Source: Buttiauxella agrestis (GTDB lineage Bacteria > Pseudomonadota > Gammaproteobacteria > Enterobacterales > Enterobacteriaceae). From it: 64,000 nucleotides of DNA. Of this stretch, positions 39,602 through 54,685 are shown in pieces. The notes under the pieces are model-generated. The model worked only from the letters and a program-made list of their open reading frames with translations. It was not told the origin of the DNA and ran no database searches. How positions within the stretch are numbered: the stretch's first letter is position 1; every line of letters begins with the position of its first letter. The position numbers and the translations under genes are program-made. Location: assembly GCF_900446255.1 (NCBI RefSeq), contig NZ_UIGI01000001.1:1638763-1702762 (forward strand), read 5' to 3'.

Positions 39602-40972
39602 GTGCAAAAACTGACCTGTTTTAAAGCCTACGACATCCGTGGTCGCCTGGGCGAAGAGCTGAATGAAGACATTGCGCAGCGCATTGGCCGCGCCTATGGC
39701 GAGTACCTGAAACCGAAAACCATCGTACTGGGTGGCGATGTGCGCCTGACCAGTGAGCGACTTAAACTGGCGCTGGCTAAAGGATTGCAGGATGCGGGCG
39801 TGGACGTGCTGGATATCGGCCTGTCCGGCACCGAAGAAATCTATTTCGCCACCTGGCATCTGAATGTGGACGGCGGCATTGAAGTCACCGCCAGCCACAA
39901 CCCGATGGACTACAACGGCATGAAACTGGTGCGCGAAGGCGCTCGCCCAATCAGCGGCGACACCGGCCTGCGCGACGTGCAGCGTCTTGCGGAAGCCAAT
40001 GACTTCCCGCCAGTTGATGCTGCAAAACGTGGCAGCTACCAGAAGATTTCGGTGGTTAAGGCGTATATCGACCATCTGTTCACCTACATCAACGTGGCCA
40101 ATATCAAGCCACTGAAACTGGTGATTAACTCTGGTAACGGCGCGGCTGGCCCGATTGTCGATGCTATCGAAGCCCGCTTTAAATCACTCAATGTGCCGCT
40201 GACGTTTATCAAAGTGCACAACCAGCCTGACGGTAATTTCCCGAACGGTATCCCGAACCCGCTGCTGCCGGAGTGTCGCGACGACACCCGCAATGCGGTG
40301 ATTGAACACGGAGCGGATATGGGGATTGCCTTTGACGGCGATTTCGACCGCTGCTTCCTGTTCGATGAGAAAGGGCAGTTCATTGAAGGCTATTACATCG
40401 TCGGCCTGCTGGCGGCGGCCTTCCTGGAAAAACAGCCGGGGGCGAAGATTATTCACGACCCGCGTCTGTCGTGGAACACGGTGGATATCGTGGAGCGCGC
40501 AGGTGGCACACCGGTGATGTCGAAAACCGGGCACGCGTTTATCAAAGAGCGCATGCGTCAGGAAGATGCGATTTACGGCGGCGAAATGAGCGCCCACCAC
40601 TATTTCCGTGATTTTGCCTACTGCGACAGCGGGATGATCCCGTGGCTGCTGGTGACGGAACTGCTGTGCCTGAAAGGCAAAACCCTGGGCGAACTGGTGC
40701 GTGACCGCATGGCGGCGTGGCCGGCGAGCGGGGAAATCAACAGCAAGCTGGCCGATCCGAAAGTCGCCATTGAACGCGTACAGCAGCACTTTTCGCCGCA
40801 CGCGGAAGAGATCGATAACACGGACGGCGTGAGCATGGCGTTTGCCGACTGGCGCTTTAACCTGCGCAGCTCAAACACCGAGCCGGTGGTGCGCCTGAAT
40901 GTGGAATCGCGCAATAACAGCCAGCTGATGGAAGAAAAAACAGAAGAAATCCTGAAACTGTTGCGGCAGTAA
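39602..40972 (+). CDS. manB: Phosphomannomutase, O-antigen copy
   Basis: The 456-residue enzyme converts mannose-6-phosphate to mannose-1-phosphate. It keeps the phosphoserine loop [11 protein letters not shown] (Ser98) and Mg site DGDFDR (245-250). It is a near copy of the gene at 15998: differences are few across the body, but after NVESR the last 19 or so residues change abruptly ([19 protein letters not shown]), marking a recombination endpoint. GTG start at 39602. It is the last gene of the O-antigen cluster before gnd. Confidence 0.97.
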   Translation: MQKLTCFKAYDIRGRLGEELNEDIAQRIGRAYGEYLKPKTIVLGGDVRLTSERLKLALAKGLQDAGVDVLDIGLSGTEEIYFATWHLNVDGGIEVTASHNPMDYNGMKLVREGARPISGDTGLRDVQRLAEANDFPPVDAAKRGSYQKISVVKAYIDHLFTYINVANIKPLKLVINSGNGAAGPIVDAIEARFKSLNVPLTFIKVHNQPDGNFPNGIPNPLLPECRDDTRNAVIEHGADMGIAFDGDFDRCFLFDEKGQFIEGYYIVGLLAAAFLEKQPGAKIIHDPRLSWNTVDIVERAGGTPVMSKTGHAFIKERMRQEDAIYGGEMSAHHYFRDFAYCDSGMIPWLLVTELLCLKGKTLGELVRDRMAAWPASGEINSKLADPKVAIERVQQHFSPHAEEIDNTDGVSMAFADWRFNLRSSNTEPVVRLNVESRNNSQLMEEKTEEILKLLRQ

Positions 40973-41118
40973 GGTTTGACCATATTGAATGATAGTTCAT
41001 CAGTAGGTGAGCATGGTTGATCAAACTCTACCCACACCCTACAAACCTGAGTTAACATCAAGACAACATTAGTACGGCGTTGAAGTCGTAGTAACCTTCC
41101 AAAAGACAGGAGTTTGTA

Positions 41119-42528
41119 ATGTCCAAACAGCAGATCGGCGTCGTTGGTATGGCCGTGATGGGGCGCAACCTTGCGCTGAACATCGAAAGCCGTGGCTATA
41201 CCGTTTCCGTGTTCAACCGTTCTGGCGATAAAACTGAAGAAGTTATCGCAGAGAACCCGGGCAAGAAGCTGGTTCCTTACTATACGGTGCAAGAGTTTGT
41301 AGAATCGCTCGAAACTCCACGCCGCATCCTGTTGATGGTTAAGGCTGGAGAAGCCACGGACAAGACCATTGATTCTCTCAAGCCATATCTTGAAAAGGGC
41401 GATATCTTGATTGATGGTGGTAACACCTTCTTCCTGGATACCATCCGCCGTAACCGTGAACTTTCTGCGGAAGGTTTCAACTTTATCGGTACCGGTGTTT
41501 CTGGTGGTGAAGAGGGCGCATTGAAAGGTCCTTCTATCATGCCTGGCGGTCAGAAAGAAGCTTACGAACTTGTTGCCCCAATTTTGAAGCAAATCGCTGC
41601 TGTTGCTGAAGATGGCGAACCATGCGTTACCTATATTGGTGCTGATGGCGCTGGTCATTATGTGAAGATGGTTCACAACGGTATCGAATATGGCGATATG
41701 CAGCTAATCGCTGAAGCCTATTCACTGCTCAAAAATGGCCTGAACCTGTCGAACGAAGAGTTGGCAACAACCTTTACCGACTGGAACAAAGGCGAACTCA
41801 GCAGCTACCTGATTGATATCACTAAAGACATCTTCACTAAAAAAGATGAAGAAGGTCACTATCTGGTTGATGTGATTCTTGATGAGGCAGCGAACAAAGG
41901 TACAGGCAAGTGGACTAGTCAGAGCTCGCTGGATCTGGGTGAACCACTGTCTTTGATCACCGAATCTGTATTCGCACGTTATATCTCTTCTTTGAAAGAA
42001 CAACGCGTGGCAGCTTCTAAAGTGCTTAGCGGCCCACAGGCTAAGCCTTTTGCTGGTGATAAAACTGATTTTGCCGAAAAAGTGCGTCGTGCATTGTATC
42101 TGGGCAAGATTGTTTCTTACGCGCAAGGTTTTTCCCAACTGCGTGCAGCATCTGAAGAGAATAACTGGGATCTCAACTACGGTGAGATTGCTAAGATTTT
42201 CCGTGCTGGCTGCATTATCCGTGCTCAGTTCTTGCAGAAAATTACTGATGCATATGCAGAAAATCCGGCTATCGCAAACTTGCTGCTGGCACCATACTTC
42301 AAGCAAATTGCTGATGAGTATCAGCAGGCATTGCGTGATGTAGTTTCTTACGCAGTACAAAATGGCATTCCAACCCCGACTTTCTCTGCTGCGATTTCTT
42401 ACTACGATAGCTACCGTTCAGCAGTTTTGCCTGCTAACCTGATTCAGGCGCAGCGCGACTACTTCGGCGCGCATACCTATAAGCGTACCGATAAAGAAGG
42501 CGTGTTCCATACCGAATGGCTTAGCTAA
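41119..42528 (+). CDS. gnd: 6-phosphogluconate dehydrogenase, decarboxylating
   Basis: The 469-residue enzyme of the pentose phosphate pathway oxidises 6-phosphogluconate to ribulose-5-phosphate, CO2 and NADPH. It has the NADP turn [16 protein letters not shown], the FNRS segment, the substrate-binding [10 protein letters not shown] and the catalytic [17 protein letters not shown]. It is the standard 3' flank of enterobacterial O-antigen clusters and is often recombinant because of that position. It has AAAGACAGGAG as ribosome site. A terminator follows. The usual ugd gene is not downstream. Confidence 0.98.
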   Translation: MSKQQIGVVGMAVMGRNLALNIESRGYTVSVFNRSGDKTEEVIAENPGKKLVPYYTVQEFVESLETPRRILLMVKAGEATDKTIDSLKPYLEKGDILIDGGNTFFLDTIRRNRELSAEGFNFIGTGVSGGEEGALKGPSIMPGGQKEAYELVAPILKQIAAVAEDGEPCVTYIGADGAGHYVKMVHNGIEYGDMQLIAEAYSLLKNGLNLSNEELATTFTDWNKGELSSYLIDITKDIFTKKDEEGHYLVDVILDEAANKGTGKWTSQSSLDLGEPLSLITESVFARYISSLKEQRVAASKVLSGPQAKPFAGDKTDFAEKVRRALYLGKIVSYAQGFSQLRAASEENNWDLNYGEIAKIFRAGCIIRAQFLQKITDAYAENPAIANLLLAPYFKQIADEYQQALRDVVSYAVQNGIPTPTFSAAISYYDSYRSAVLPANLIQAQRDYFGAHTYKRTDKEGVFHTEWLS

Positions 42529-42557
42529 TCACGTTAGCGCGTGTGTTGATAAATTCA

Positions 42558-42584
42558 ACGGTCCCTTCTTGGGGCCGTTTTTTT
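42558..42584 (+). terminator. Intrinsic terminator after gnd
   Basis: ACGGTCCC (42558-42565) pairs with GGGGCCGT (42571-42578), with one G-T wobble and a TTCTT loop, followed by a run of Ts. Confidence 0.85.
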
Positions 42585-42784
42585 AAGATTTTACTGGTGC
42601 GCTAATAATCAAAAATATTATAAATTTGGTGCATCACATATGATCTGGCCATACAAGATTTGTATGTAATTTGTGCACTCGAGACAAGTATTTAATTTTC
42701 AATCAAAAACTGCATTTCTACATTTGTTGTTCTAATCTACAATTCGCAATGAACGTTCGGTGAATCACTTTTCCTAGGGTAACC

Positions 42785-43771
42785 ATGAATCAAGATAATA
42801 ATAATGTGGTAAAAAATCACATTAGTGAGCCAGCAGAAACAATTGATTTAATTGATCTTATTATGCAGTTGTGGAAAGGCAAAGTCACCATCATCGCTTT
42901 TGCTGTTCTTGCTATCGTTCTTGCAGTTATCTATCTATTCGTCGCTAAAGAGAAATGGACCTCTGAGGCTATCGTTACACTTCCTGATTCAGGGCAGATA
43001 GCGAACTACAATAATGGAATGAATGTTCTGTATGGCGCTGGCGCTCCAACGATTGTTGATATTCAAGAGCGTTTCTTTGGTCGCTTCAACTCTGCCATCT
43101 CCGCTTTATCTGAGCAGTTAGACAACCAGGAAAAACCGGAAAAACTGACTATCGAAGAGTCAGTTAAAGGTCAACCAGTGCCACTGAAAGTAAGTTATGT
43201 CTCTACGAGTGCGGCAGAAGCGCAAAAAACACTCACTACTTATATTCAGCAGATCAATAAAAGGGTTGTCACTGAACTGGACGATGACTTGAAAACCAGC
43301 ATTAACTCTAAAGTCGAGGATCTGAATGTAGATTTGGCGACTAAAGAGAAAATCGCTCAAGAGAAGAAAGACAAGCGTCTGGAGATTTTGAATCAGGCAT
43401 TGATCGTTGCGCAGCAATCCAATATCAAGAATACCCTGGTTCAGCAGGCTGAAACGCTGTCGGAAGATACCTTGTTTGTTTTGGGTAGCGATGCGCTTTC
43501 AGCGACCATAAAGAATGAAGCGACGCGTCCTCTGCCGTTGGATGATAGCTATTTTAATGCTCGTCAATCCTTACTTGCCATTAACGCATTGAAATCTAAA
43601 CCAGAAGCAACGTACGCGTTCCGCTATGTCATGAAACCAACCTTACCGATTCACCGCGACAGCCCTAAAAAGGGTCTGACGCTAGTCCTCGGAGCGTTAG
43701 TCGGTCTGATTCTTGGCTCTGGCGTGGTGCTCGGTCGTAACGCGTTACGCAATTACAAACCAGTTGTCTAA
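42785..43771 (+). CDS. wzzB: WzzB, O-antigen chain length regulator
   Basis: The 328-residue polysaccharide co-polymerase sets the modal number of O-repeats made by Wzy. Two membrane segments bracket a periplasmic domain: residues about 33-53 (VTIIAFAVLAIVLAVIYLFV) and about 297-318 (LTLVLGALVGLILGSGVVLG), the latter after the conserved proline region PTLPIHRDSPKKG. A coiled-coil-rich middle (SKVEDLNVDLATKEK) fits the family. It stands alone after a 256-base gap that contains the gnd terminator; a TACAAT at 42738 could be a -10. It is convergent with the his operon. Confidence 0.96.
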   Translation: MNQDNNNVVKNHISEPAETIDLIDLIMQLWKGKVTIIAFAVLAIVLAVIYLFVAKEKWTSEAIVTLPDSGQIANYNNGMNVLYGAGAPTIVDIQERFFGRFNSAISALSEQLDNQEKPEKLTIEESVKGQPVPLKVSYVSTSAAEAQKTLTTYIQQINKRVVTELDDDLKTSINSKVEDLNVDLATKEKIAQEKKDKRLEILNQALIVAQQSNIKNTLVQQAETLSEDTLFVLGSDALSATIKNEATRPLPLDDSYFNARQSLLAINALKSKPEATYAFRYVMKPTLPIHRDSPKKGLTLVLGALVGLILGSGVVLGRNALRNYKPVV

Positions 43772-43790
43772 GCACTAATCTAAGATACAC

Positions 43791-43815
43791 AAAAGGCCGC
43801 GATTGCGGCCTTTTT
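43791..43815. terminator. Bidirectional terminator between wzzB and hisI
   Basis: AAAAGGCCGC and GCGGCCTTTTT form a GC-rich stem with a GATT loop. With A and T runs on both sides it can serve the convergent wzzB and his transcripts. Confidence 0.85.
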
Positions 43816-43828
43816 AACATCCCAAAAA

Positions 43829-44433
43829 CTACTTATGCCTTTCCCGCAAATTCTCAATCACCGCGCTCAAATCGAGATCCTGATCCTGCAACAGCACCAG
43901 CAAGTGATACACCAAATCCGATGCCTCATTCTTCAGCTCAAAGCGGTCATTCACTGTCGCCGCCAGCGCAGTCTCAACGCCTTCCTCACCGACTTTCTGC
44001 GCGATGCGTTTAGTGCCACTCGCATACAATTTGGCGGTGTATGAGCTTTCCGGATCGGCAGTTTTGCGCGATGCCAACAGTTCCTCTAGCTGATACAAGA
44101 AGTGCCAGTCGTGATGCGTTTCGCCAAAGCAGCTTGAGGTGCCGAGGTGGCAGGTCGGGCCGATAGGATTCACCAGCACCAGAAGCGTGTCGTTATCGCA
44201 ATCTGGTGCAATGTTCACCACGTTAAGGAAGTTGCCCGAGGTTTCGCCTTTGGTCCACAAGCGCTGTTTGGTGCGCGAGAAGAAAGTGACCTTGCCGCTT
44301 TCAATCGTTTGTGCCAGAGCTTCAGGATTCATGTACCCCAGCATTAGCACTTCACCCGATTTCGCGTGTTGAACAATCACCGGCATCAATCCGTCGATTT
44401 TTTCCCAGTCCAGTTGGTTTTGCTGCTCTTGTG

Positions 44434-44440
<7 letters not shown>
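43829..44440 (-). CDS. hisI: Bifunctional phosphoribosyl-AMP cyclohydrolase / phosphoribosyl-ATP pyrophosphatase
   Basis: The 203-residue HisIE fusion performs steps 2 and 3 of histidine synthesis. The N-terminal cyclohydrolase has [18 protein letters not shown], the Asp-rich [11 protein letters not shown] and the zinc-binding CHLGTSSCF. The C-terminal pyrophosphatase (from about residue 115) has [19 protein letters not shown] and [14 protein letters not shown]. It is the last gene of the his operon and overlaps hisF by 7 bases. Confidence 0.97.
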
Positions 44441-49975
<5,535 letters not shown>

Positions 49976-49979
49976 GGTG

Positions 49980-50879
49980 TTACTCCATCATTTTCTCAAT
50001 TGGTAACACCAGAATTGAACTGGCACCCAGCGCTTTCAGTTTTTCCATGGTTTCCCAGAACAGCGTTTCACTGCTCACCATATGCATCGCTACACGCTGT
50101 TGATCGCCTGCGAGCGGCAGAATGGTTGGGCGTTCAGCGCCTGGCAGCAGAGAGATAATCTCGTCCAGACGCTCACTTGGTGCATGCAACATAATGTATT
50201 TCGATTCACGCGCCTGAATCACGCCCTGAATACGAGTCATCAGTTTGTCGATAAGCTGTTGTTTAGCTTCTGGCATTTCGCCATCGCGCTGAATCAGGCA
50301 CGCTTTGGAACGGTAAATCACTTCTACTTCACGCAGGCCGTTGGCTTCAAGCGTTGCACCGGTAGAAACCAGGTCACAAATCGCATCAGCCAGACCCGCA
50401 CGCGGGGCAACTTCAACGGAACCGTTCAACAAGCAAGATTTGAACTGCACACCTTTGCCATCAAGGTAGCGCTTTAACAGGTGAGGGTAAGAGGTGGCGA
50501 TACGTTTGTTGTTGAGGCATGCCGGGCCATCCCATGGCTCATCAACAGAAATCGCCAGCGAGAAACGGCAACCGCCGAAATCTAAACGACGCAGCGTGTA
50601 ATAACGAGGATCTTCGCCCTGAGCGCGGCGAGTCAGCAACTCTTCTTCCAGCACGTTCTCGCCAATAATCCCCAAATCCACCACGCCGTCCATAATCAGC
50701 CCAGGGATATCGTCATCACGGACACGCAGAATGTCGATCGGCATGTTTTCTGCCAACGCAATCAGGCGCTGAGTGTGCAGGTTGATTTTTATCCCGCAGC
50801 GAGCCAGTAATTCGCGTGAGTCATCGCTCAAACGGCCTGATTTCTGAATAGCTATGCGTAAACGGTTGTTGTCTAACAT
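49980..50879 (-). CDS. hisG: ATP phosphoribosyltransferase
   Basis: The 299-residue long-form HisG joins PRPP and ATP, the first and feedback-controlled step of histidine synthesis. It has [19 protein letters not shown], the PRPP-binding [14 protein letters not shown] and the C-terminal regulatory ACT-like domain ([20 protein letters not shown]). The ATG at 50879 ([12 protein letters not shown]) gives the exact E. coli length; a longer in-frame reading would run through the attenuator. Confidence 0.98.
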   Translation of the reverse strand: MLDNNRLRIAIQKSGRLSDDSRELLARCGIKINLHTQRLIALAENMPIDILRVRDDDIPGLIMDGVVDLGIIGENVLEEELLTRRAQGEDPRYYTLRRLDFGGCRFSLAISVDEPWDGPACLNNKRIATSYPHLLKRYLDGKGVQFKSCLLNGSVEVAPRAGLADAICDLVSTGATLEANGLREVEVIYRSKACLIQRDGEMPEAKQQLIDKLMTRIQGVIQARESKYIMLHAPSERLDEIISLLPGAERPTILPLAGDQQRVAMHMVSSETLFWETMEKLKALGASSILVLPIEKMME

Positions 50880-50915
50880 GTGCAATCTCTCCTGATAAAT
50901 TCTTGTCTGACGTCC

Positions 50916-50951
50916 AAAAAAAAGCCCCCGGAAGAAATCTTCCGGGGGCTT
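50916..50951 (-). terminator. his operon attenuator terminator
   Basis: A 13-pair stem, AGCCCCCGGAAGA with TCTTCCGGGGGCT around an AA loop, is followed (on the minus strand) by a run of eight Us at 50916-50923. It lies between hisL and hisG, and is the terminator arm of the histidine attenuator. Confidence 0.92.
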
Positions 50952-50973
50952 ATTGACTCGTTCATGCACCAGT

Positions 50974-50993
50974 GGAAGATTTTTTCATCTTCC
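50974..50993 (-). promoter_or_regulatory. Upstream attenuator hairpin between hisL and terminator
   Basis: GGAAGAT and ATCTTCC form a 7-pair hairpin. The TCTTCC arm is also complementary to the GGAAGA arm of the terminator, so it can act in the alternative pairing that antiterminates when ribosomes stall in hisL. Confidence 0.65.
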
Positions 50994-51013
50994 AGCACAC
51001 ATCGCCTGAAAGA

Positions 51014-51064
51014 CTAGTCAGGATGATAGTGATGATGGTGGGTCGTATTTTGAACGCGTGTCAT
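51014..51064 (-). CDS. hisL: his operon leader peptide HisL
   Basis: The 16-codon frame encodes MTRVQNTTHHHHYHPD and stops with TAG. Its run of His codons senses charged tRNA-His: stalling there favours the antiterminator and his expression. The E. coli peptide is MTRVQFKHHHHHHHPD with seven consecutive His; here there are five, and a Tyr interrupts the run. Position 134 bases upstream of hisG and the start context match the known operon. Confidence 0.93.
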   Translation of the reverse strand: MTRVQNTTHHHHYHPD

Positions 51065-51102
51065 AAAATTCTCGTATGAATGTTTATTCATGATGTGCTT
51101 TT

Positions 51103-51132
51103 AACGTAAACCAGATGCAGCGTTGAGCGCAA
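51103..51132 (-). promoter_or_regulatory. his operon promoter
   Basis: Reading the minus strand, TTGCGC (51127-51132) and TACGTT (51103-51108) are 18 bases apart, and the -10 is followed by AAAAGCACATCATGAATAAA, very like the initiation region of the Salmonella and E. coli his promoter. The hisL start lies about 40 bases downstream. Confidence 0.7.
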
Positions 51133-51261
51133 GGGCTTTTTTCACCTGGGATTAATATTCTGTTTAGCCGCAGTAATTGTCAGTTCCGCTAACGTGGCGT
51201 AGCCTAAAAGCAGGGCGAAAAAGAACCGCAGAGAAATATGCTGCATTCCAGGAGACAGGAA

Positions 51262-52089
51262 ATGAAAAAGGTTGCGATTGTCGGGTTAGGCTGGTTGGGA
51301 ATGCCACTGGCATTGTCATTGTCAGCGCGTGGCTGGCAAGTGACAGGAAGTAAAACCACCCTTGATGGTGTCGAAGCCGCAAGAATGTGCGGAATTGACA
51401 GTTATCAATTGCAACTCACGCCCGAACTGATTTGCGATAGCGACGATCTCGACGCGTTGCTTGATGCTGATGCTTTGGTGATAACGCTGCCCGCTCGCCG
51501 CACCGGTGAAGGGGACGATTTTTATCTGCAAGCGGTTCAGGAAATTGTCGATAGCGCGTTAGCACATGATATTCCGCGCATCATTTTTACCAGCTCCACG
51601 TCGGTTTACGGTGAAACAGAAAGCACCGTGAAAGAAACCTCGCCGCTTGAACCGGTGACTGCCAGTGGCCGCGTGCTTAAAGAACTTGAAACCTGGCTGC
51701 ATGATTTGCCGGGAACCTCGGTCGATATTCTGCGCCTGGCAGGCTTAGTTGGGCCGGAGCGCCATCCTGGGCGCTTCCTTGCAGGGAAAGTGGATGTGCA
51801 AAACGGCACGCATGGCGTCAACCTGGTGCATCTCGAAGATGTTATTTCAGCTATTACGCTGTTGTTGCAGGCTCCAAAGGGCGGACACATCTATAATTTA
51901 TGTGCGCCAGATCACCCATCGCGTGCTGAGTTCTACACTCAAATGGCGCGCCAGATGAACCTTGATGCGCCAGTGTTCAGAACGGAAGGGCAAAATGGCC
52001 ACGGTAAGCTGGTGGATGGCAACCGTATTTGCAATGAACTTGGGTTTGAATATCAGTATCCAAACCCGCTGGTAATGCCCATGCAGTAA
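51262..52089 (+). CDS. yeeZ: YeeZ, NAD-binding SDR-like protein
   Basis: The 275-residue protein has an N-terminal nucleotide-binding turn VAIVGLGWLGMPLA and later FTSSTSVYGETE, as in extended SDRs, but lacks a clear Tyr-x3-Lys at the usual place (SGRVLKELE), as in E. coli YeeZ. Function is not established. The ATG at 51262 follows GGAGACAGGA and gives the family length (274 in E. coli). It lies upstream of and in line with yeeY, and divergent from the his operon. Confidence 0.94.
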   Translation: MKKVAIVGLGWLGMPLALSLSARGWQVTGSKTTLDGVEAARMCGIDSYQLQLTPELICDSDDLDALLDADALVITLPARRTGEGDDFYLQAVQEIVDSALAHDIPRIIFTSSTSVYGETESTVKETSPLEPVTASGRVLKELETWLHDLPGTSVDILRLAGLVGPERHPGRFLAGKVDVQNGTHGVNLVHLEDVISAITLLLQAPKGGHIYNLCAPDHPSRAEFYTQMARQMNLDAPVFRTEGQNGHGKLVDGNRICNELGFEYQYPNPLVMPMQ

Positions 52090-52127
52090 CCGCTGTGGGG
52101 CATTGCTCGTGACCGAAGGGAACGAGT

Positions 52128-53054
52128 ATGAAACCACTGCTGGATGTATTGATCATTCTCGATACCCTCGATAAAGAAGGGAGCTTTGCTGCGGCGGCAA
52201 CAAAGCTTTTCAAAACGCCTTCCGCACTCAGTTACACCGTTCAAAAACTCGAAAACGATCTCAACATTCAAATCCTCGACCGTTCCGGTCATCGCGCACG
52301 TTTTACGCGAACGGGTCAGCTTCTGCTGGAAAAAGGCCGCGAAGTACTGCATTCCGTACGTGAACTGGAACAGCAGGCTATCAAGCTACATCAGGGCTGG
52401 GAGAACGAACTGGTCATTGGTGTAGACGACTCTTTCCCATTCTCACTGCTGACTCCGCTGATTGAAGCGTTCTACAAAAGTTACAGCGTGACGCGCCTGA
52501 AATTTATTAATGGCGTGCTCGGTGGTTCCTGGGAGGCGCTCACCGAAGGGCGGGCGGATATTATCGTTGGCGCAATGAGTGACCCGCCGTCACTGAGCGG
52601 TTTTGGTTTTACCTTGCTCGGGCAACTCGAAAGCGTGTTTGTCGTCGCGCCACATCATCCCCTGGCTGAGATCGAAGAACCTCTAACGCGCCGGGTGGTG
52701 AAACGCAGTCGCGCGGTGATCGTCGGCGACACTTCCCGTCTTGAACCGTCGCGTTCGATGCATTTGCTTGAAGATCAGGATGCAATCACTGTTTTTGATT
52801 TCAAAACTAAACTCGAGCTGCAAATCAGCGGCATCGGCTGCGGTTACGTTCCGCGTTACATGGCGCAACGCTTTATTGAAAGTGGCGTTTTGGTAGAAAA
52901 ACGGGTGGTTTCCCATGTGCCGTTTGTTCCGGTATGGATTGGCTGGAACGAGCAAACCGCTGGGCTTGCCAGCGAATGGTGGCGCGAGCAGATAGTCAGC
53001 AGTCCGGAGATTGCCGTGGTCTACGGCACCACGGAAAATAATACAAATGGGTGA
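52128..53054 (+). CDS. yeeY: YeeY, LysR-type transcriptional regulator
   Basis: The 308-residue regulator has an N-terminal winged helix-turn-helix (EGSFAAAATKLFKTPSALSYTVQKLENDL, about 17-45) and a LysR effector-binding domain (from about residue 90, with ELVIGVDDSFPFSLLTPLI). It matches E. coli YeeY in place and length. Its targets are unknown; the downstream aminotransferase and plaP genes, absent or different in E. coli, are candidates worth considering. It is 38 bases after yeeZ. Confidence 0.92.
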   Translation: MKPLLDVLIILDTLDKEGSFAAAATKLFKTPSALSYTVQKLENDLNIQILDRSGHRARFTRTGQLLLEKGREVLHSVRELEQQAIKLHQGWENELVIGVDDSFPFSLLTPLIEAFYKSYSVTRLKFINGVLGGSWEALTEGRADIIVGAMSDPPSLSGFGFTLLGQLESVFVVAPHHPLAEIEEPLTRRVVKRSRAVIVGDTSRLEPSRSMHLLEDQDAITVFDFKTKLELQISGIGCGYVPRYMAQRFIESGVLVEKRVVSHVPFVPVWIGWNEQTAGLASEWWREQIVSSPEIAVVYGTTENNTNG

Positions 53055-53179
53055 GTGGCAGGGTGCTGTCGTCACATCTATGGTTAAGAGTGGATCGTTA
53101 TTTCTTCTGAAAGTGTCTTCGCGTTTATTTTTCTTCTCTGCGTGGTTTTGCAGAGTTTTTTTGTGCGCAAGGAGTCTGT

Positions 53180-54478
53180 ATGAAGCAAACCAATCAGCAA
53201 TGGCAGTCACGACGTGAGCAGGCGGTTCCTCAGGGAGTCGGCAATGCGTTGCCGGTATACATCGAAAAAGCGAAAAATGCCGAAATCTGGGATGTTGAAG
53301 GCAAACGCTATATTGATTTTGCTTCGGGTATTGCGGTGCTCAATACCGGGCATAACCATCCGGCAGTGATTGACGCGGTACGTCAACAGCTTGAAAAATT
53401 TACCCATCCTTGTTTCCAGGTCACGCCATACGGCAATTATATCGAGCTTGCCGAACGGCTGAATACACTGGTGCCGATAAGCGAACCGTGCCAGACCCTG
53501 TTTCTCACCACTGGCGCAGAAGCCGTTGAAAATGCCATTAAAGTGGCGCGAATCGCCACCGGGCGCTCGGCTATTATTGCGTTTCGTGGCGCGTTCCATG
53601 GCCGAACCCTTCTGGGAATGGCGCTAACGGGCAAAGTTCAGCCGTATAAAAAAGGTTACGGCCCCTTCCCGGCAGGTATATATCACGCGCCTTATCCAGC
53701 GGCATATCTTGGCGTGAGCGACACTCAGGCGCTGGCCTCACTGGCGGGTATTTTTGCCGCCGATGTGTCACCCGATGAAGTCGCCGCCATTATTATTGAA
53801 CCGGTACAAGGGGAAGGGGGCTTCTACGCCGCATCGCCTTCCTTTATGAAACAACTGCGCGCGCTGTGCGATAAACACGGCATCGTGTTGATTGCCGACG
53901 AAATCCAGAGCGGTTTTTGCCGTACCGGTAAAACCTTCGCGATTGAACACAGTGAAGTGGAACCCGATTTAGTCACGATGGCGAAAAGCCTGGCGGGCGG
54001 TTTCCCACTTTCGGCGCTGGTCGGCAAGAAATCGTTGTTTGATAAAGCCATGCCGGGCGGGCTTGGCGGCACTTATGCGGGTTCACCCGTGGCGATTGCT
54101 GCCGCGCTGGCGGTGACTGATATCATTGAGACGGAAAATCTCAATGCCCGCGCGCAAGAAATTGGCGAGCAAATCACCCGTCGTTTACACGAAATGGCTG
54201 AGCAATTTGACTGTATTGGCGATGTCCGTGGTTATGGCGCAATGATTGCCATGGAACTGGTGGAAGAGCGTGACAGCCATCGTCCAAATAAAGAGTTAAC
54301 ACAAGAACTTGTTAAAGAAGCCGGTAAAAAGGGACTGGTGCTGCTTTCTTGCGGAGTGCGAGCCAATGTGATTCGTTTTCTCGTTCCGTTAACTGCTGAA
54401 AAAGAAATTGTTAATGAAGGTCTCAACATCTTGTCATCATGCCTCGAATTAGTGCAAAATACGCGCCTCACTAAATGA
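53180..54478 (+). CDS. 4-aminobutyrate aminotransferase-like enzyme (GabT/PuuE family)
   Basis: The 432-residue class III PLP aminotransferase contains YIDFASGIAVLNTGHNHPAV, FLTTGAEAVENAIKVAR, FRGAFHGRT, EPVQGEGGFY, the Asp of IADEIQSGF and PLP Lys269 in MAKSLAGGFPLSA. It should move the amino group of GABA to 2-oxoglutarate, giving succinate semialdehyde. It could be GabT or PuuE; the motifs do not separate them. It has a terminator of its own and stands between yeeY and the putrescine importer plaP, where E. coli K-12 has no such gene, hinting at putrescine/GABA use. Confidence 0.88.
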   Translation: MKQTNQQWQSRREQAVPQGVGNALPVYIEKAKNAEIWDVEGKRYIDFASGIAVLNTGHNHPAVIDAVRQQLEKFTHPCFQVTPYGNYIELAERLNTLVPISEPCQTLFLTTGAEAVENAIKVARIATGRSAIIAFRGAFHGRTLLGMALTGKVQPYKKGYGPFPAGIYHAPYPAAYLGVSDTQALASLAGIFAADVSPDEVAAIIIEPVQGEGGFYAASPSFMKQLRALCDKHGIVLIADEIQSGFCRTGKTFAIEHSEVEPDLVTMAKSLAGGFPLSALVGKKSLFDKAMPGGLGGTYAGSPVAIAAALAVTDIIETENLNARAQEIGEQITRRLHEMAEQFDCIGDVRGYGAMIAMELVEERDSHRPNKELTQELVKEAGKKGLVLLSCGVRANVIRFLVPLTAEKEIVNEGLNILSSCLELVQNTRLTK

Positions 54479-54485
54479 GAACAAA

Positions 54486-54518
54486 AAAACCGACGTTAAA
54501 CGCGTCGGTTATTTTTTT
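54486..54518 (+). terminator. Intrinsic terminator after the aminotransferase gene
   Basis: AACCGACG (54488-54495) pairs with CGTCGGTT (54503-54510) around a 7-base loop, followed by A and seven Ts. Confidence 0.88.
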
Positions 54519-54685
54519 GCATTAAGTTCCAGTAGTCAAACAGGCATCCGCCAAAAAATCCAAGAGGCCGGGCTTCGTACCGGATAGATACTAGCTTTTA
54601 AAAAACGACAGTCGTGTCGCCGAGGAAATTCAGATGGGGCAGCTTTTTGCTTTTGCGCAGGTATTCGCCGTTTGGGGGAATGACC

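Noticed and set aside
40184-40801. 205-codon minus-strand frame, also present in the other manB copy at 16580-17197
   Set aside because: Its apparent conservation is explained by near identity of the two manB copies; it shows no family features.
40618-41676. 352-codon minus-strand frame spanning the manB-gnd junction
   Set aside because: It is antisense to two well-supported genes and crosses their intergenic gap; no motifs.
50880-50969. In-frame upstream start for hisG
   Set aside because: It would translate the attenuator hairpin; the ATG at 50879 gives the exact family length.
51133-51261. Possible yefM-yoeB toxin-antitoxin pair, as found next to his in E. coli
   Set aside because: The gap between the his promoter and yeeZ is only about 130 bases and contains no such genes.
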